Of a DNA stretch of 61,631 nucleotides, positions 36,955 through 48,028 are shown piece by piece; position 1 is the stretch's first letter, and every line of letters starts with the position of its first letter. This DNA comes from Candidatus Dechloromonas phosphorivorans. GTDB taxonomy: Bacteria > Pseudomonadota > Gammaproteobacteria > Burkholderiales > Rhodocyclaceae. The position numbers and the translations under genes were made by a program. Location of the stretch: NCBI GenBank assembly GCA_016709495.1, contig JADJMS010000028.1, positions 1-61,631 on the forward strand, written 5' to 3'. The notes under the pieces are model-generated. The model saw only the letters and a program-made list of their open reading frames with translations, searched no databases and was not told the origin of the DNA.

Positions 36955-37048
36955 AACCCCTCCCCGGCCCCCCCTTCTTAGGGGAGGGGAATGATCGAGC
37001 GAATAACCGGGCTGCTCCTCCCCTGACAAGGGGAGGCCGGGAGGGGTT
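36955..37048. repeat. Inverted pair of REP elements (REPIN-like)
   Basis: Left arm AACCCCTCCCCGGCC...AGGGGAGGGG (36955-36989). Right arm CCTCCCCTGACAAGGGGAGG..GGGAGGGGTT (37018-37048). The right arm is the reverse complement of the left apart from a few bases, and each arm is itself a hairpin. The spacer is about 28 bp. It lies between the enoyl-CoA hydratase stop and the glycosyltransferase start. Confidence 0.75.
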
Positions 37049-37065
37049 GCGTTTGACTGAAAAAA

Positions 37066-37839
37066 TCAGCGGTTCTTGAACGTTGCCTTGCGCTTCTCGG
37101 CAAAGGCAGCCATGCCTTCCTTCTGGTCTTCCAGAGCAAACGCAGAGTGGAAGACGCGGCGCTCAAAGAGCAGGCCTTCATTGAGTGAGGATTCAAAGGC
37201 ACGATTGACAGATTCCTTGATCATCATCACGACCGGTAGTGAGAAAGCAGCAATCGTTTGTGCAGCCTTTAGCGTTTCGTCTAGCAGTTGATCGGCAGGA
37301 ATAATGCGGGCAACGAGGCCGGCTTTTTCTGCTTCACTGGCATCCATCATGCGCCCGGTCAAACACATATCCATCGCCTTGGCCTTGCCAACCGCACGTG
37401 GCAGGCGTTGCGTACCACCAGCGCCGGGCAAGGTGCCCAGCTTGATTTCCGGCTGGCCAAACTTGGCGGTGTCAGCGGCGAAGATCATGTCGCACATCAT
37501 CGCCATTTCACAGCCGCCGCCCAGTGCAAAGCCGGCCACCGCCGCGATCACAGGCTTGCGCGTCGTTTTGATGCGCTCCCAGTTACGGGTGATGAAATCC
37601 GTCTTGTAAGCATGCATGTAGTCGAAATCCTTCATGAAACCGATGTCGGCTCCTGCGGCGAAGGCTTTTTCATTACCGGTAATGACGATGCAACCGATAT
37701 TCTCGTCGGCTTCGTAAGCATCGATAGCGGCACCAATGCCGTCGACGACATCATTATTCAGGGCATTCATTGCCTCGGGGCGGTTGATACGGATCAGGCC
37801 TACTTTGCCGATAATTTCACTGAGGACTACTTGAGTCAT
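37066..37839 (-). CDS. Enoyl-CoA hydratase
   Basis: 257 aa from ATG 37839, preceded by AGGAG. Crotonase motifs: KAFAAGADIGFMKD (oxyanion hole), ALGGGCEMAMMCDMIFAADTAKFGQPEIKLGTLPGAGGTQRL with both catalytic glutamates (E in GGGCEMA region and E in QPEI). Hydrates enoyl-CoA in beta-oxidation or phenylacetate degradation (PaaF-like); the divergent PaaX-type regulator favours the latter but does not prove it. Confidence 0.9.
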   Translation of the reverse strand: MTQVVLSEIIGKVGLIRINRPEAMNALNNDVVDGIGAAIDAYEADENIGCIVITGNEKAFAAGADIGFMKDFDYMHAYKTDFITRNWERIKTTRKPVIAAVAGFALGGGCEMAMMCDMIFAADTAKFGQPEIKLGTLPGAGGTQRLPRAVGKAKAMDMCLTGRMMDASEAEKAGLVARIIPADQLLDETLKAAQTIAAFSLPVVMMIKESVNRAFESSLNEGLLFERRVFHSAFALEDQKEGMAAFAEKRKATFKNR

Positions 37840-37984
37840 GTTTATTCTCCTGAGGTTTATGGGTCGCCATATTACCGACGGCACTTCATTCAACATATAT
37901 TTTAAACGCCCGATTTGCGTATTACCCTGTTCAGCCAAGGGGGGAATCGCTAACATTGACGGGTTATCAGCCCCGCAAGCCATC

Positions 37985-38947
37985 GTGACCCAGCCCATCC
38001 AGACCCGCCTCGACGATTTTCGGCAGCAACGCCGCGTCCAGGCTGGTTCGCTCATCATTTCCGTCTTCGGCGATGCCATCCTGCCGCGTGGCGGACGCGT
38101 CTGGCTAGGCAGCCTGATTCGCCTGCTCGAACCGCTGTCGCTCAACGAACGCCTGATCCGAACTTCCGTGTTTCGGCTGGTCAAGGAAGAATGGCTGCGT
38201 ACCGAAACCGTCGGCCGCCGCGCCGATTACGTGTTGACCAACGCCGGCCGCCACCGTTTTGAAGAAGCCTCACGCCACATTTATGCCTCGCACGCCCCGC
38301 TCTGGGACCGCCGCTGGCGGCTGATTCTGGCGGTCGGCGAACTTGAGCCAAAAATTCGCGAACAGCTACGCCAGGCATTGTTCTGGCAAGGTTTCGGCGT
38401 GCTGGGCAACGACTGTTTTGTGCACCCCAGCGCCGACCTGAGCGCCGTCTTCGATGCCCTGGTTACCGATGGCCTTGGCGATCAACTGACACGCCTGATG
38501 CCGCTCCTTGCGGCCGATTCACGCTCCGGGCTGGCCGCCAGTGACGCCGATCTAGTGAACCGGGCGTGGAACCTTGAGGCCTTGGCCACCGCCTATGCCG
38601 ACTTTGTTGCCACTTACGAGCCCATCCTCAACGAATTGCGTTTTGAGCATCAAGCCGAAGCAGATCTCGAAAGCGCCTTCCAGTTGCGCACTTTGTTGAT
38701 TCACGATTACCGTCGCCTGCTGCTGCGCGACCCGGAATTGCCCGAGGTGCTCCTGCCGCAGGATTGGCCGGGCCAGAAAGCGCGCCTGCTGTGCAAAGAA
38801 ATCTACCGCCGCCTGGCAGCACCTTCCGAAAAATATCTCGACCAAACCCTGCAACTCGCCGACGGCAGCGTGCCGGCTGCCGACCCCTTGCTCGGCGAGC
38901 GTTTCCCGGCAGACGACCCGCTGGCCGATCTGTTACGGTCAACCTGA
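37985..38947 (+). CDS. paaX: PaaX family transcriptional regulator
   Basis: About 320 aa from GTG 37985 (MTQPIQTRLDDFRQQRRVQ). The N-terminal wHTH has AGSLIISVFGDAILPRGGRVWLGSLIRLL and RTSVFRLVKEEWL. The central LWDRRWRLIL and the C-terminal half match PaaX, the repressor of phenylacetate catabolism released by phenylacetyl-CoA. It diverges from the enoyl-CoA hydratase; the 145 bp between them (37840-37984) should hold its operator, though I cannot pick out a defined site. A repeat copy covers its stop codon (38933). Confidence 0.85.
   Translation: MTQPIQTRLDDFRQQRRVQAGSLIISVFGDAILPRGGRVWLGSLIRLLEPLSLNERLIRTSVFRLVKEEWLRTETVGRRADYVLTNAGRHRFEEASRHIYASHAPLWDRRWRLILAVGELEPKIREQLRQALFWQGFGVLGNDCFVHPSADLSAVFDALVTDGLGDQLTRLMPLLAADSRSGLAASDADLVNRAWNLEALATAYADFVATYEPILNELRFEHQAEADLESAFQLRTLLIHDYRRLLLRDPELPEVLLPQDWPGQKARLLCKEIYRRLAAPSEKYLDQTLQLADGSVPAADPLLGERFPADDPLADLLRST
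38933..38943 (+). repeat. TTACGGTCRAC repeat copy 9 (end of paaX)
   Basis: Core overlaps the paaX stop; tracts GATTTT (38946-38951) and GATTTTTTAAT from 38957. Confidence 0.88.
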
Positions 38948-38965
38948 TTTTCCCCTGATTTTTTA

Positions 38966-39745
38966 ATGCCAGCTCAAGCCGCCCTGATCCGCGTTGAAGC
39001 CCTCGCAGCGAAATATATTCCGGCGGCAGCAAACTGGGCCGAACGCTTGCAATTGCCGCAAACAGGCGAAGCAAACTTTGCGCTGCAACTAGGGGATGCC
39101 GGCCTGCAACTGGTTGAACTCGGGCCACAAGCCCCCGGCCCGGTGCGCGTTGATTTCGTTTCCGGCGCCGTGGCACACCGTCGTTTATTTGGCGGAGGTG
39201 GTGGGCAAATGATCGCCAAAGCCGTTGGCATCCAGGCCGGCATTCGCCCACTCGTGCTTGATGCCACCGCCGGTCTCGGGCGCGATGCCTTCGTGCTGGC
39301 TGAGCTGGGCTGTACGGTGATGCTGATCGAGCGCCAGCCGGTGATCGCCGCCCTGCTGGAAGATGGCTTGTTGCGTGCCAAGGACGACCCGGAAGTCGCC
39401 GGTATCGTCGGCCAAATGCATCTGCTGTGCGGTAATGCCATTGATTTGATGAAAAACTGGTCCGCCGAGCCGCCACAAGTCATTTACCTCGATCCGATGT
39501 TCCCGCATCGCGACAAAAGCGCGCTGGTCAAAAAGGAAATGCGCCTCTTCCGGCCGCTGGTGGGCGCCGATGACGATGCACCCGCCTTGCTGCAGGCGGC
39601 GTTGGCACTGGCCACACATCGCGTTGTGGTCAAACGCTCGCGCAAGGCCCCGGCGATTGCCGGCGAGCCACCAGGCTATGTGCTGGAAGGCAAATCGAGC
39701 CGCTTCGACATTTACCCGAAGAAATCGCTAAAAACCAAGGCTTAA
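38966..39745 (+). CDS. rsmJ: 16S rRNA (guanine1516-N2)-methyltransferase RsmJ
   Basis: 259 aa. GQMIAKAVGIQ, LVLDATAGLGRDAFVLAELGCTVMLIERQP (SAM motif I), and YLDPMFPHRDKSALVKKEMRLFR with the catalytic DPMFPHR typical of RsmJ. Modifies G1516 of 16S rRNA. 18 bp after the paaX stop. Confidence 0.92.
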   Translation: MPAQAALIRVEALAAKYIPAAANWAERLQLPQTGEANFALQLGDAGLQLVELGPQAPGPVRVDFVSGAVAHRRLFGGGGGQMIAKAVGIQAGIRPLVLDATAGLGRDAFVLAELGCTVMLIERQPVIAALLEDGLLRAKDDPEVAGIVGQMHLLCGNAIDLMKNWSAEPPQVIYLDPMFPHRDKSALVKKEMRLFRPLVGADDDAPALLQAALALATHRVVVKRSRKAPAIAGEPPGYVLEGKSSRFDIYPKKSLKTKA

Positions 39746-39773
39746 GCCTGATAAAACGAAAAAAGGAGACAAC

Positions 39774-41728
<1,955 letters not shown>

Positions 41729-41732
<4 letters not shown>

Positions 41733-42838
41733 GCGCGACGGGCAAACAGGGTGGCCAAGAGCGGCACCCTGCGCGCCAGTTCAAGGCCTTTACCAAACAG
41801 CCAGCTCAGCGCAGCAGTAATCCGCTGACTGGCAGCCGGGCTTTCGATCCAGCGATAAAACAGCGTCGCGGTGGCAATGCTTACGGTCAACGCCAAAATC
41901 AGGCCGAAAATTGCTGAATTGACTGAGCTAAAGCCAAGGCGAACGTAAAGGCCATTGGCGATCAGCAGCACCGGGAAGTGCACCAGAAAGACGGAGTATG
42001 AAATCTGACCAAGGAAAACCAGGGGTTTGAAGTTGGGCCAGCGCTCGAGCAGGCCGGTGCGGCGACCGAAACCGAGCGTCAAGGCGACAGCCAAAGCGAG
42101 CACGATGCGCAGGCGGAAATCGACAACTAGCGCGGCAATGGTAATTGTCGCAATGACGCCGAGCCAGGACGACATTTGCCTGCGGTCGGAAGCCCACCAG
42201 GCGGCAGCACCGAGACCATAGGAACCGAAGAAATAGATCGCCCAGTTGTCCCAACTCGCATCGCGGTTGAACCAGAAAAGGGATGCCAGGCTAACGGCAA
42301 TTACCAGCGCCGGCGCCAGCAGGCGGACACGACCGGCCCAAAGCAGCATGGCCATCAAGGCAAAGAGCTGGAAATCGATAGCGATGTACCAGACACCCGC
42401 CGAAAGTGAATCGATGCCGAGAATGCCCTGTACCAGCAGGGCATGGGCCAGCCACTGTTTGAGGCTGGCTTGAGCGGGAACGGCCTCGTCATCCATCCAG
42501 CGATCAGCAATCGCCGCCGCTGCAATCGCCAGACCAATCGCCGCCAGATAGGGAATCGACAGACGCAGGTAACGCTTCCAGATCAGCGGCAGGGGCGAAC
42601 GCTCCAGCGCCTGCCCTTGCGCCGATAACGTACGGGCAGCGAGAAAGCCGGCGATAACGAGGAAGATCTGGACAGCCATGCGGCCGTAGTCGAAAAGCCA
42701 GCCGAAAACACCTGGAAACGCCTCACGCACGGTGGCGGCGAGCGGGCCGTAGGATGAAAAATGGTTGAGCAGGACGAGCATGGCCGCCACCGCCTTGAGG
42801 GCGTCGATCAGCGGCATGCGGTTGATTTGGTTGCTCAT
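41729..42838 (-). CDS. Acyltransferase 3 family membrane protein (OafA/YrhL-like)
   Basis: 369 aa, about ten TM helices. The N-terminus IDALKAVAAMLVLLNHFSSYGPLA carries the catalytic-type His. FLVIAGFLAARTLS follows, and SYSVFLVHFPVLL near the end. Such proteins O-acetylate surface sugars such as O-antigen or peptidoglycan. Target unknown. Starts divergently from 42905; the 66 bp between has no gene. Repeat copy at 41882. Confidence 0.83.
41882..41892 (+). repeat. TTACGGTCRAC repeat copy 11 (in acyltransferase)
   Basis: Core, GCC, AAAAT (41896-41900), then GAAAATT (41907-41913). Confidence 0.88.
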
Positions 42839-42904
42839 GTCTTAAATTGTACACCGTTTGCTGCGGTGCACAAATCCCTATTGTGGCTTGATTTGTAAAG
42901 TTAT

Positions 42905-44185
42905 TTACACAAAACGCGCGACAAAGGAATTGGTGTACTGCGCCGGCAAATCAATCCAGACGCGATGCCCGCTGCCGGACGCAACCGTGACAGCTTCGCC
43001 TTTACGGTTCTCCATACGCAGCACCGGCGCAATGAAATTACCGGAAGGATGGACGCATTCAATGCGGTCGCCCAACGAAAACTTGTTCTTGACCTCGATT
43101 TCCATCAAACCACGCGCAGCATCGAAAGCGACGGCATCACCAACGTAAAGGCTGCGGTCGGATTCGGAATGGCCGCGCAGGTAATTCTGGTAATCGGCAT
43201 CGTGATGACGCTGCAGGAATCCATCGGTATAGCCACGGTTGGCCAGCCCGTCGAGTTCGCGCAGCAGATTCGGGTCGAGCGGCTTGCCGGCAACGGCATC
43301 ATCAATCGCCTTGCGGTAGCTTTGTGCGGTGCGAGCAACGTAATACGGGCTCTTGGTGCGGCCTTCGATCTTCAGCGAATCGACCCCGATTTCAACCAGG
43401 CGTTGCACGTGTTCAATGGCGCGCAAATCCTTGGAATTCATGATGTAGGTACCGTGCTCGTCTTCCTCGATCGGCATCAATTCACCCGGCCGCATTTTTT
43501 CTTCGAGCAAAATTTCCTGCTCTTGATGCGGTTGACCGCAACCGGCTGGCGCAGCGCCATCCGAGGTGCTGACTTTGTAATCCCAGCGGCATGAGTTGGT
43601 ACAACTGCCCTGATTCGGGTCGCGGTGATTGAAATAACCAGAGAGCAGACAGCGGCCGGAATAGGCTATGCACAGCGCACCATGCACGAAAACTTCCAGC
43701 TCGATATCCGGACATTGCTGGCGAATTTCGGCCACTTCTTCGAGCGACAGTTCGCGCGAAAGAATGATGCGAGTAAGCCCTAACTTCTTCCAGAAGCGAA
43801 CTGCTGCCCAATTAACAGTATTTGACTGTACCGAAAGATGGACGGCTTGCTCGGGCCAGGTTTCGCGCACCATGTCGATCAAACCGGGGTCGGACATGAT
43901 CAGCGCATCCGGCTTCAAGGCAATAACCGGCGCCATGTCTTCCAGGTAAGTGGTCAGCTTGGCGTTGTGCGGAAAGATGTTGCTGACCACGAAAAACTGC
44001 TTGCCCCGGGCATGCGCTTCATCGATGCCTTCCTTCAGCGCAGCGATGGTACCAAACGAGTTATTGCGCACGCGCAAGCTGTAACGCGGCTGGCCGGCGT
44101 AGATCGCATCAGCGCCAAAATCGAAGGCGGTGCGCATCATTAGCAGGGAGCCGGCAGGGGCGAGGAGTTCGGGAGCTTTGGCCAT
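42905..44185 (-). CDS. U32-family peptidase / tRNA hydroxylation protein (YegQ/TrhP-like)
   Basis: About 426 aa from ATG 44185 (MAKAPELLAPAGSLLMM; an upstream ATG at 44200 is possible). It has DAIYAGQPRYSLRVRNN, LSRELSLEEVAEIRQQCPDIELEVFVHGALCIAYSGRCLLS and the Cys cluster NQGSCTNSCRWDYKV that likely binds a metal centre. YegQ/TrhP proteins act in prephenate-dependent 5-hydroxyuridine formation at tRNA position 34; older annotation calls them collagenase-like protease. Divergent from rng with 35 bp between starts. Confidence 0.88.
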   Translation of the reverse strand: MAKAPELLAPAGSLLMMRTAFDFGADAIYAGQPRYSLRVRNNSFGTIAALKEGIDEAHARGKQFFVVSNIFPHNAKLTTYLEDMAPVIALKPDALIMSDPGLIDMVRETWPEQAVHLSVQSNTVNWAAVRFWKKLGLTRIILSRELSLEEVAEIRQQCPDIELEVFVHGALCIAYSGRCLLSGYFNHRDPNQGSCTNSCRWDYKVSTSDGAAPAGCGQPHQEQEILLEEKMRPGELMPIEEDEHGTYIMNSKDLRAIEHVQRLVEIGVDSLKIEGRTKSPYYVARTAQSYRKAIDDAVAGKPLDPNLLRELDGLANRGYTDGFLQRHHDADYQNYLRGHSESDRSLYVGDAVAFDAARGLMEIEVKNKFSLGDRIECVHPSGNFIAPVLRMENRKGEAVTVASGSGHRVWIDLPAQYTNSFVARFV

Positions 44186-44220
44186 AGTAGAATGCCGCAA
44201 AACCGCGCATTGTAGAGACT

Positions 44221-45672
44221 ATGTCTGAAGAAATCCTGATCAATTTCACCCCGCAGGAAACGCGCGTTGCAGTCATGCAACAGGGCGTCGTCCAGGAATT
44301 GCACATCGAGCGTTCTGCAAGTCGCGGGCTGGTCGGCAACGTCTATCTCGGGCGCATCTGCCGCATCCTGCCCGGCATGCAGTCGGCCTTTGTCGAAATC
44401 GGACTGGATCGCACCGCCTTCCTGCATGTCGCCGATATCTGGCAACCGCGCGAAACAGCCACCGAACGACCGATCGAAAAGATTCTGTCAGATGGCCAGA
44501 GCATCGTTGTTCAAGTCATCAAAGACCCGATTGGCACCAAAGGTGCGCGCCTATCAACGCAAATTTCCATCGCCGGTCGCATGTTGGTCTATCTGCCGCA
44601 GGAAAAACATATCGGCATTTCACAGCGCATTGAATCCGAAGCCGAGCGCGAAGTCCTGCGCGAAAAAATTACTCGACTGGTTCCGGCTGACGAACCGGGT
44701 GGCTTCATCGTCCGTACCATGGCCGAAAATGCCTGCGATGAGGAATTCGCCACCGATATCGCCTATTTGCGCAAAACATGGAGCGATATTCGCGACAAAG
44801 CGCGTGTTTCCGGGCCGCCAACCGTGCTCTATCAGGAACTTTCACTCAGTCAGCGCGTTTTGCGCGACTTCGTTAACCCTGAAACCAGCAAAATCACCAT
44901 CGATTCGCGCGAAAATTTCCAGAAACTGACCGCTTTTGCCGAGGAATACACGCCCGCCGTCCTGCCGCTGCTCGACCACTACACCGGTCAGCGCCCGCTG
45001 TTTGACCTGCACGGCGTCGAAGACGAAATCCAGAAAGCCCTCGCCCGCCGTGTCGATCTGAAGTCTGGCGGCTACCTGATCATCGACCAGACCGAAGCAA
45101 TGACCACGGTTGATGTAAACACCGGTGGTTTCGTTGGTGTGCGAAACTTCGACGACACCATCTTCAAGACCAATCTTGAAGCCGCCGTCACCATCGCCCG
45201 CCAGCTGCGCCTGCGCAATCTGGGCGGCATCATCATTGTCGATTTCATCGACATGGAAAATGAAGAACACAAAAAAGCCGTGCTCGATGAATTCAACAAG
45301 GCACTGGCCAGCGATCACACACGCCTGACCGTCAATGGCTTCACGGCGCTCGGCTTGGTTGAAATGACCCGCAAACGCACGCGTGAATCGTTGGCGCATG
45401 TCCTTTGCCAACCCTGCCCGACCTGCGGCGGACGCGGTGAAGTAAAAACCGCACGCACGGTGGCCTACGAAATTCTCCGCGAGCTGCTGCGCGAGGCCCG
45501 CCAGTTCAACGCCCGCGAGTACCGCATCCTCGCCGGCCCGGCTGTCGTCGACCTCTTCCTCGACGAAGAGTCCCAGTCCCTCGCCATGCTTTCTGATTTC
45601 ATCGAAAAACCGGTTTCGCTTCAATCCGAACCAAGTTACTCGCCGGAGCAGTACGACATCGTCTTGATGTAA
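44221..45672 (+). CDS. rng: Ribonuclease G
   Basis: 483 aa, no RNase E-type C-terminal scaffold. S1 domain NVYLGRICRILPGMQSAFVEIGLDRTAFLH, catalytic IVDFIDMENEEHKK with the Asp metal ligands (DVNTGGFVG and DFIDM), and the Zn-link CPTCGGRGEVKT. It processes 16S rRNA 5' ends and decays mRNA. The maf and rng genes are often adjacent; here they are separated by 13 kb. Confidence 0.95.
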   Translation: MSEEILINFTPQETRVAVMQQGVVQELHIERSASRGLVGNVYLGRICRILPGMQSAFVEIGLDRTAFLHVADIWQPRETATERPIEKILSDGQSIVVQVIKDPIGTKGARLSTQISIAGRMLVYLPQEKHIGISQRIESEAEREVLREKITRLVPADEPGGFIVRTMAENACDEEFATDIAYLRKTWSDIRDKARVSGPPTVLYQELSLSQRVLRDFVNPETSKITIDSRENFQKLTAFAEEYTPAVLPLLDHYTGQRPLFDLHGVEDEIQKALARRVDLKSGGYLIIDQTEAMTTVDVNTGGFVGVRNFDDTIFKTNLEAAVTIARQLRLRNLGGIIIVDFIDMENEEHKKAVLDEFNKALASDHTRLTVNGFTALGLVEMTRKRTRESLAHVLCQPCPTCGGRGEVKTARTVAYEILRELLREARQFNAREYRILAGPAVVDLFLDEESQSLAMLSDFIEKPVSLQSEPSYSPEQYDIVLM

Positions 45673-45695
45673 TAAAGCGCCACCGCTGAATGCAC

Positions 45696-45715
45696 CCCGT
45701 TTCACGTGAAACGGG
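45696..45715. promoter_or_regulatory. parS-like ParB-binding palindrome
   Basis: CCCGTTTCACGTGAAACGGG is a perfect 20-bp palindrome whose inner 14 bp, GTTTCACGTGAAAC, equal the core of the bacterial chromosomal parS consensus (TGTTTCACGTGAAACA); only the flanking T/A pair differs. It lies in the 81-bp gap between rng and the MFS gene. Because it has no loop and no T-run, I do not read it as a terminator. Confidence 0.75.
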
Positions 45716-45753
45716 TTAACAACAGTTCGCCACAACAGAAAATAGCCTTTTTT

Positions 45754-46956
45754 ATGCTTGCCGAACTTTTTGCCCAGCGACAATTTACTTTTTTCTGGCT
45801 TGCCCGCCTGGCTGCCATGTTGTCGCAGCAAATGTTGATGGTGGCTGTTGCCTGGCAGATGTACGACATCACCGAAAGTGCCTGGGATCTCGGCCTGGTT
45901 GGCTTGTTTCAATTCGTACCGGCGCTGTTGCTGACGCTACCCGCCGGCCATCTTGTCGACAAATTGCGGCGCGGCAGAATCTTTGCCTTCTGTATTTTGG
46001 CTCAGGGCATTGTTGCCCTGCTGCTGGTGTTTGCCACGGAGAACAGTTTTGTCTCCCGTGAATTGATTTTGGGTTTATCGGTCGTACTCGGCGCCTGCCG
46101 TGCATTTCAGATGCCGACCCAGCAGGCACTGGTTCCCATGCTGGTCCCCCCTGCATTGCTGGAGCGCGCCGTTACACTCTCCACGACGGGAATGCAGGCC
46201 GCCATCATCTGCGGTCCGGCACTTGGCGGTGCGATCTATGTTGCGGGCGCAGCCAAGGTCTACGGCACTTGTACTGCGCTGATGCTGCTGGCGTTTGCAC
46301 TAATGCAGGGCGTCCATGACCAGTACCAACCCTCGAAGGAAAAAACCACCCTGAGCAGCATTCTGGCTGGTGTCGCCTTTGTCTGGAATAGCAAGTTGCT
46401 GCTTGGCGCCACATCGCTCGATCTTTTTGCTGTATTGCTGGGTGGCGCTACGGCCTTACTGCCTATCTATGCCCGCGATATTTTGCATACCGGACCGCAA
46501 GGCCTGGGCCTGCTGCGTGCAGCCCCGGCTGCCGGTGCTCTGCTCATGTCGGCACTCATGCTGCGCTGGCCAATCCGGAGAAAAGTCGGGCCCTGGTTGA
46601 TGAGTTCGGTCGCCATATTCGGATTGGCGACTGTCGTTTTCGGACTGTCTGAACATTTTGGCTTGTCACTGATTGCTCTCGCCATAACCGGCGCTTTTGA
46701 CAACATTAGCGTCGTCATGCGCCAGACATTGGTTCAACTCGAAACACCAAATGAGATTCGTGGCCGGGTGTCTGCGGTCAACTCGATTTTCATTGGCGCC
46801 TCCAATCAACTCGGTGAATTCGAATCCGGCGCAACAGCAGCCTTGTTCGGCCCGGTTGGTTCAGTAGTAATGGGGGGAGTTGGCACCTTGCTGGTGGCAG
46901 CGATCTGGGTTCGACTATTTCCTGCACTGGCAAGACGAGACCGGATGATCGGCTAG
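45754..46956 (+). CDS. MFS transporter (EntS/enterobactin-exporter-like)
   Basis: About 400 aa from ATG 45754; an in-frame GTG at 45706 would begin inside the parS palindrome. Twelve hydrophobic segments; QFTFFWLARLAAMLSQQMLMVAVAWQMYDIT, GLFQFVPALLLTLPAGHLVDKLRRGRI (MFS motif A form) and NEIRGRVSAVNSIFIGASNQLGEFESG near the end, the family TIGR00900/EntS-like. Substrate unknown. Confidence 0.8.
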   Translation: MLAELFAQRQFTFFWLARLAAMLSQQMLMVAVAWQMYDITESAWDLGLVGLFQFVPALLLTLPAGHLVDKLRRGRIFAFCILAQGIVALLLVFATENSFVSRELILGLSVVLGACRAFQMPTQQALVPMLVPPALLERAVTLSTTGMQAAIICGPALGGAIYVAGAAKVYGTCTALMLLAFALMQGVHDQYQPSKEKTTLSSILAGVAFVWNSKLLLGATSLDLFAVLLGGATALLPIYARDILHTGPQGLGLLRAAPAAGALLMSALMLRWPIRRKVGPWLMSSVAIFGLATVVFGLSEHFGLSLIALAITGAFDNISVVMRQTLVQLETPNEIRGRVSAVNSIFIGASNQLGEFESGATAALFGPVGSVVMGGVGTLLVAAIWVRLFPALARRDRMIG

Positions 46957-47024
46957 TTTTTCGTGCCGAGGTTACGTAATTTCGGTTTGGTAATCAAAGA
47001 ACACCTGTGAAGGAAAAATAATCG

Positions 47025-47836
47025 ATGACCGAAAAATTGCTGATGTGCACTCCTGAAGGATTTGCAGTCAATTATGTAATCAATCCTTGGATGCATGATC
47101 AGATCGGCCACGTATCACCCGATTCAGCAACGAGCCAGTGGCAACAACTGTTCAATAAACTGTCCGCACTCGCCGAGATCAGTCTGATCAAGGGTGACCC
47201 TGCTTGGCCCGATCTGGTTTTACGGCAAACGCCGGTTTGCCGCTGCTCGGAAACAAGCAAATCATCCTGTCCAATTTCAAGCATCCGCAACGCCAGGGTG
47301 AGAAGGAAATCAATCGCTCATGGTTCGAAGCGAATGGATGGGACTGCATTGATTTGCCCGATGCAACCGTTTTTGAAGGCGCGGGAGATGCGCTTTTTGA
47401 TAGTGAACGGCGGCTTTGGCTCGGCGGCGGCCCGCGTTCCGATCAGACGACGCTACCCAGTCTGGCTTGCCACATAAAAACGCCAATCTTCCGTCTAACT
47501 TTAGCGGATCCACGTTTCTATCATCTTGATACCTGCTTCTGTCCCTTGCCTGATGGTTACGCCCTTTACCTGCCAGAAAGCTTCGATCTCTCGTCCCAAG
47601 AGCTTCTGGTGCGGCACTTCGGTAACAAACTGATTGCCCTGACCCCGGATGAGGGGCAGCAATTCTGCGCCAATGCGGTTTGTATCGGGAGAACCATAGT
47701 CATGAATCAGACGACACCGCGCTTGACCGGACTACTGGAAACGCGGGGATTTAGTGTGCAGGAAACATTACTGTCAGAATTTATGAAATCCGGCGGCAGC
47801 GCGAAGTGCCTGACGTTAAACCTGAGTATTGGGTAA
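47025..47836 (+). CDS. Guanidino-group modifying enzyme, DDAH/amidinotransferase fold (one frameshift)
   Basis: About 270 aa after joining two frames near 47220, where GGTTTTACGG fits as GGTTTTTACGG (WPDLVFTANAGLPLLG). It has the family's substrate Asp/Glu FEGAGDALFD, catalytic His in FYHLDTCFCPL and the nucleophilic Cys near the C-terminus in SGGSAKCLTLNL. These three features define the pentein fold used by arginine deiminase, dimethylargininase and ctlX-type enzymes. Exact substrate unknown. Ribosome site GAAGGAA; its stop is followed by tRNA-Gly. Confidence 0.82.
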
Positions 47837-47847
47837 AACGAAAGGAG

Positions 47848-47921
47848 TGGAGCGGGTGAAGGGAATCGAACCCTCGTATGCAGCTTGGGAAGCAAGTGTT
47901 CTACCATTGAACTACACCCGC
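47848..47921 (-). tRNA. tRNA-Gly (anticodon CCC)
   Basis: The 74-nt gene includes an encoded CCA. Acceptor GCGGGTG/CACCCGC pairs perfectly; the D arm GTTCAATGGTAGAAC and the T arm GAGGGTTCGATTCCCTT are canonical. The anticodon loop TTCCCAA gives CCC. The anticodon stem is irregular: CTTGC against GCTGC leaves C27:C43 and U29:U41 unpaired. The flanks 47837-47847 and 47922-48019 hold no gene. Confidence 0.93.
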
Positions 47922-48028
47922 TCTGGGCTGCAGCCGGCATTCTAAGCGTAGAACCCTTCTGGTTCAATCTTCAATGAGCTTGACGAATCAGCAAGCCAGA
48001 AAAAACTGTCGCGAGAGGAATGCGCAAC

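Noticed and set aside
45696..45715. Same palindrome read as an intrinsic terminator of rng
   Set aside because: No loop in the perfect palindrome and no following T-run; the match to the parS core is better.
44842..45912. 356-aa open frame opposite rng
   Set aside because: Antisense shadow of a highly conserved gene; no family features, and its length is explained by the GC-rich codon structure.
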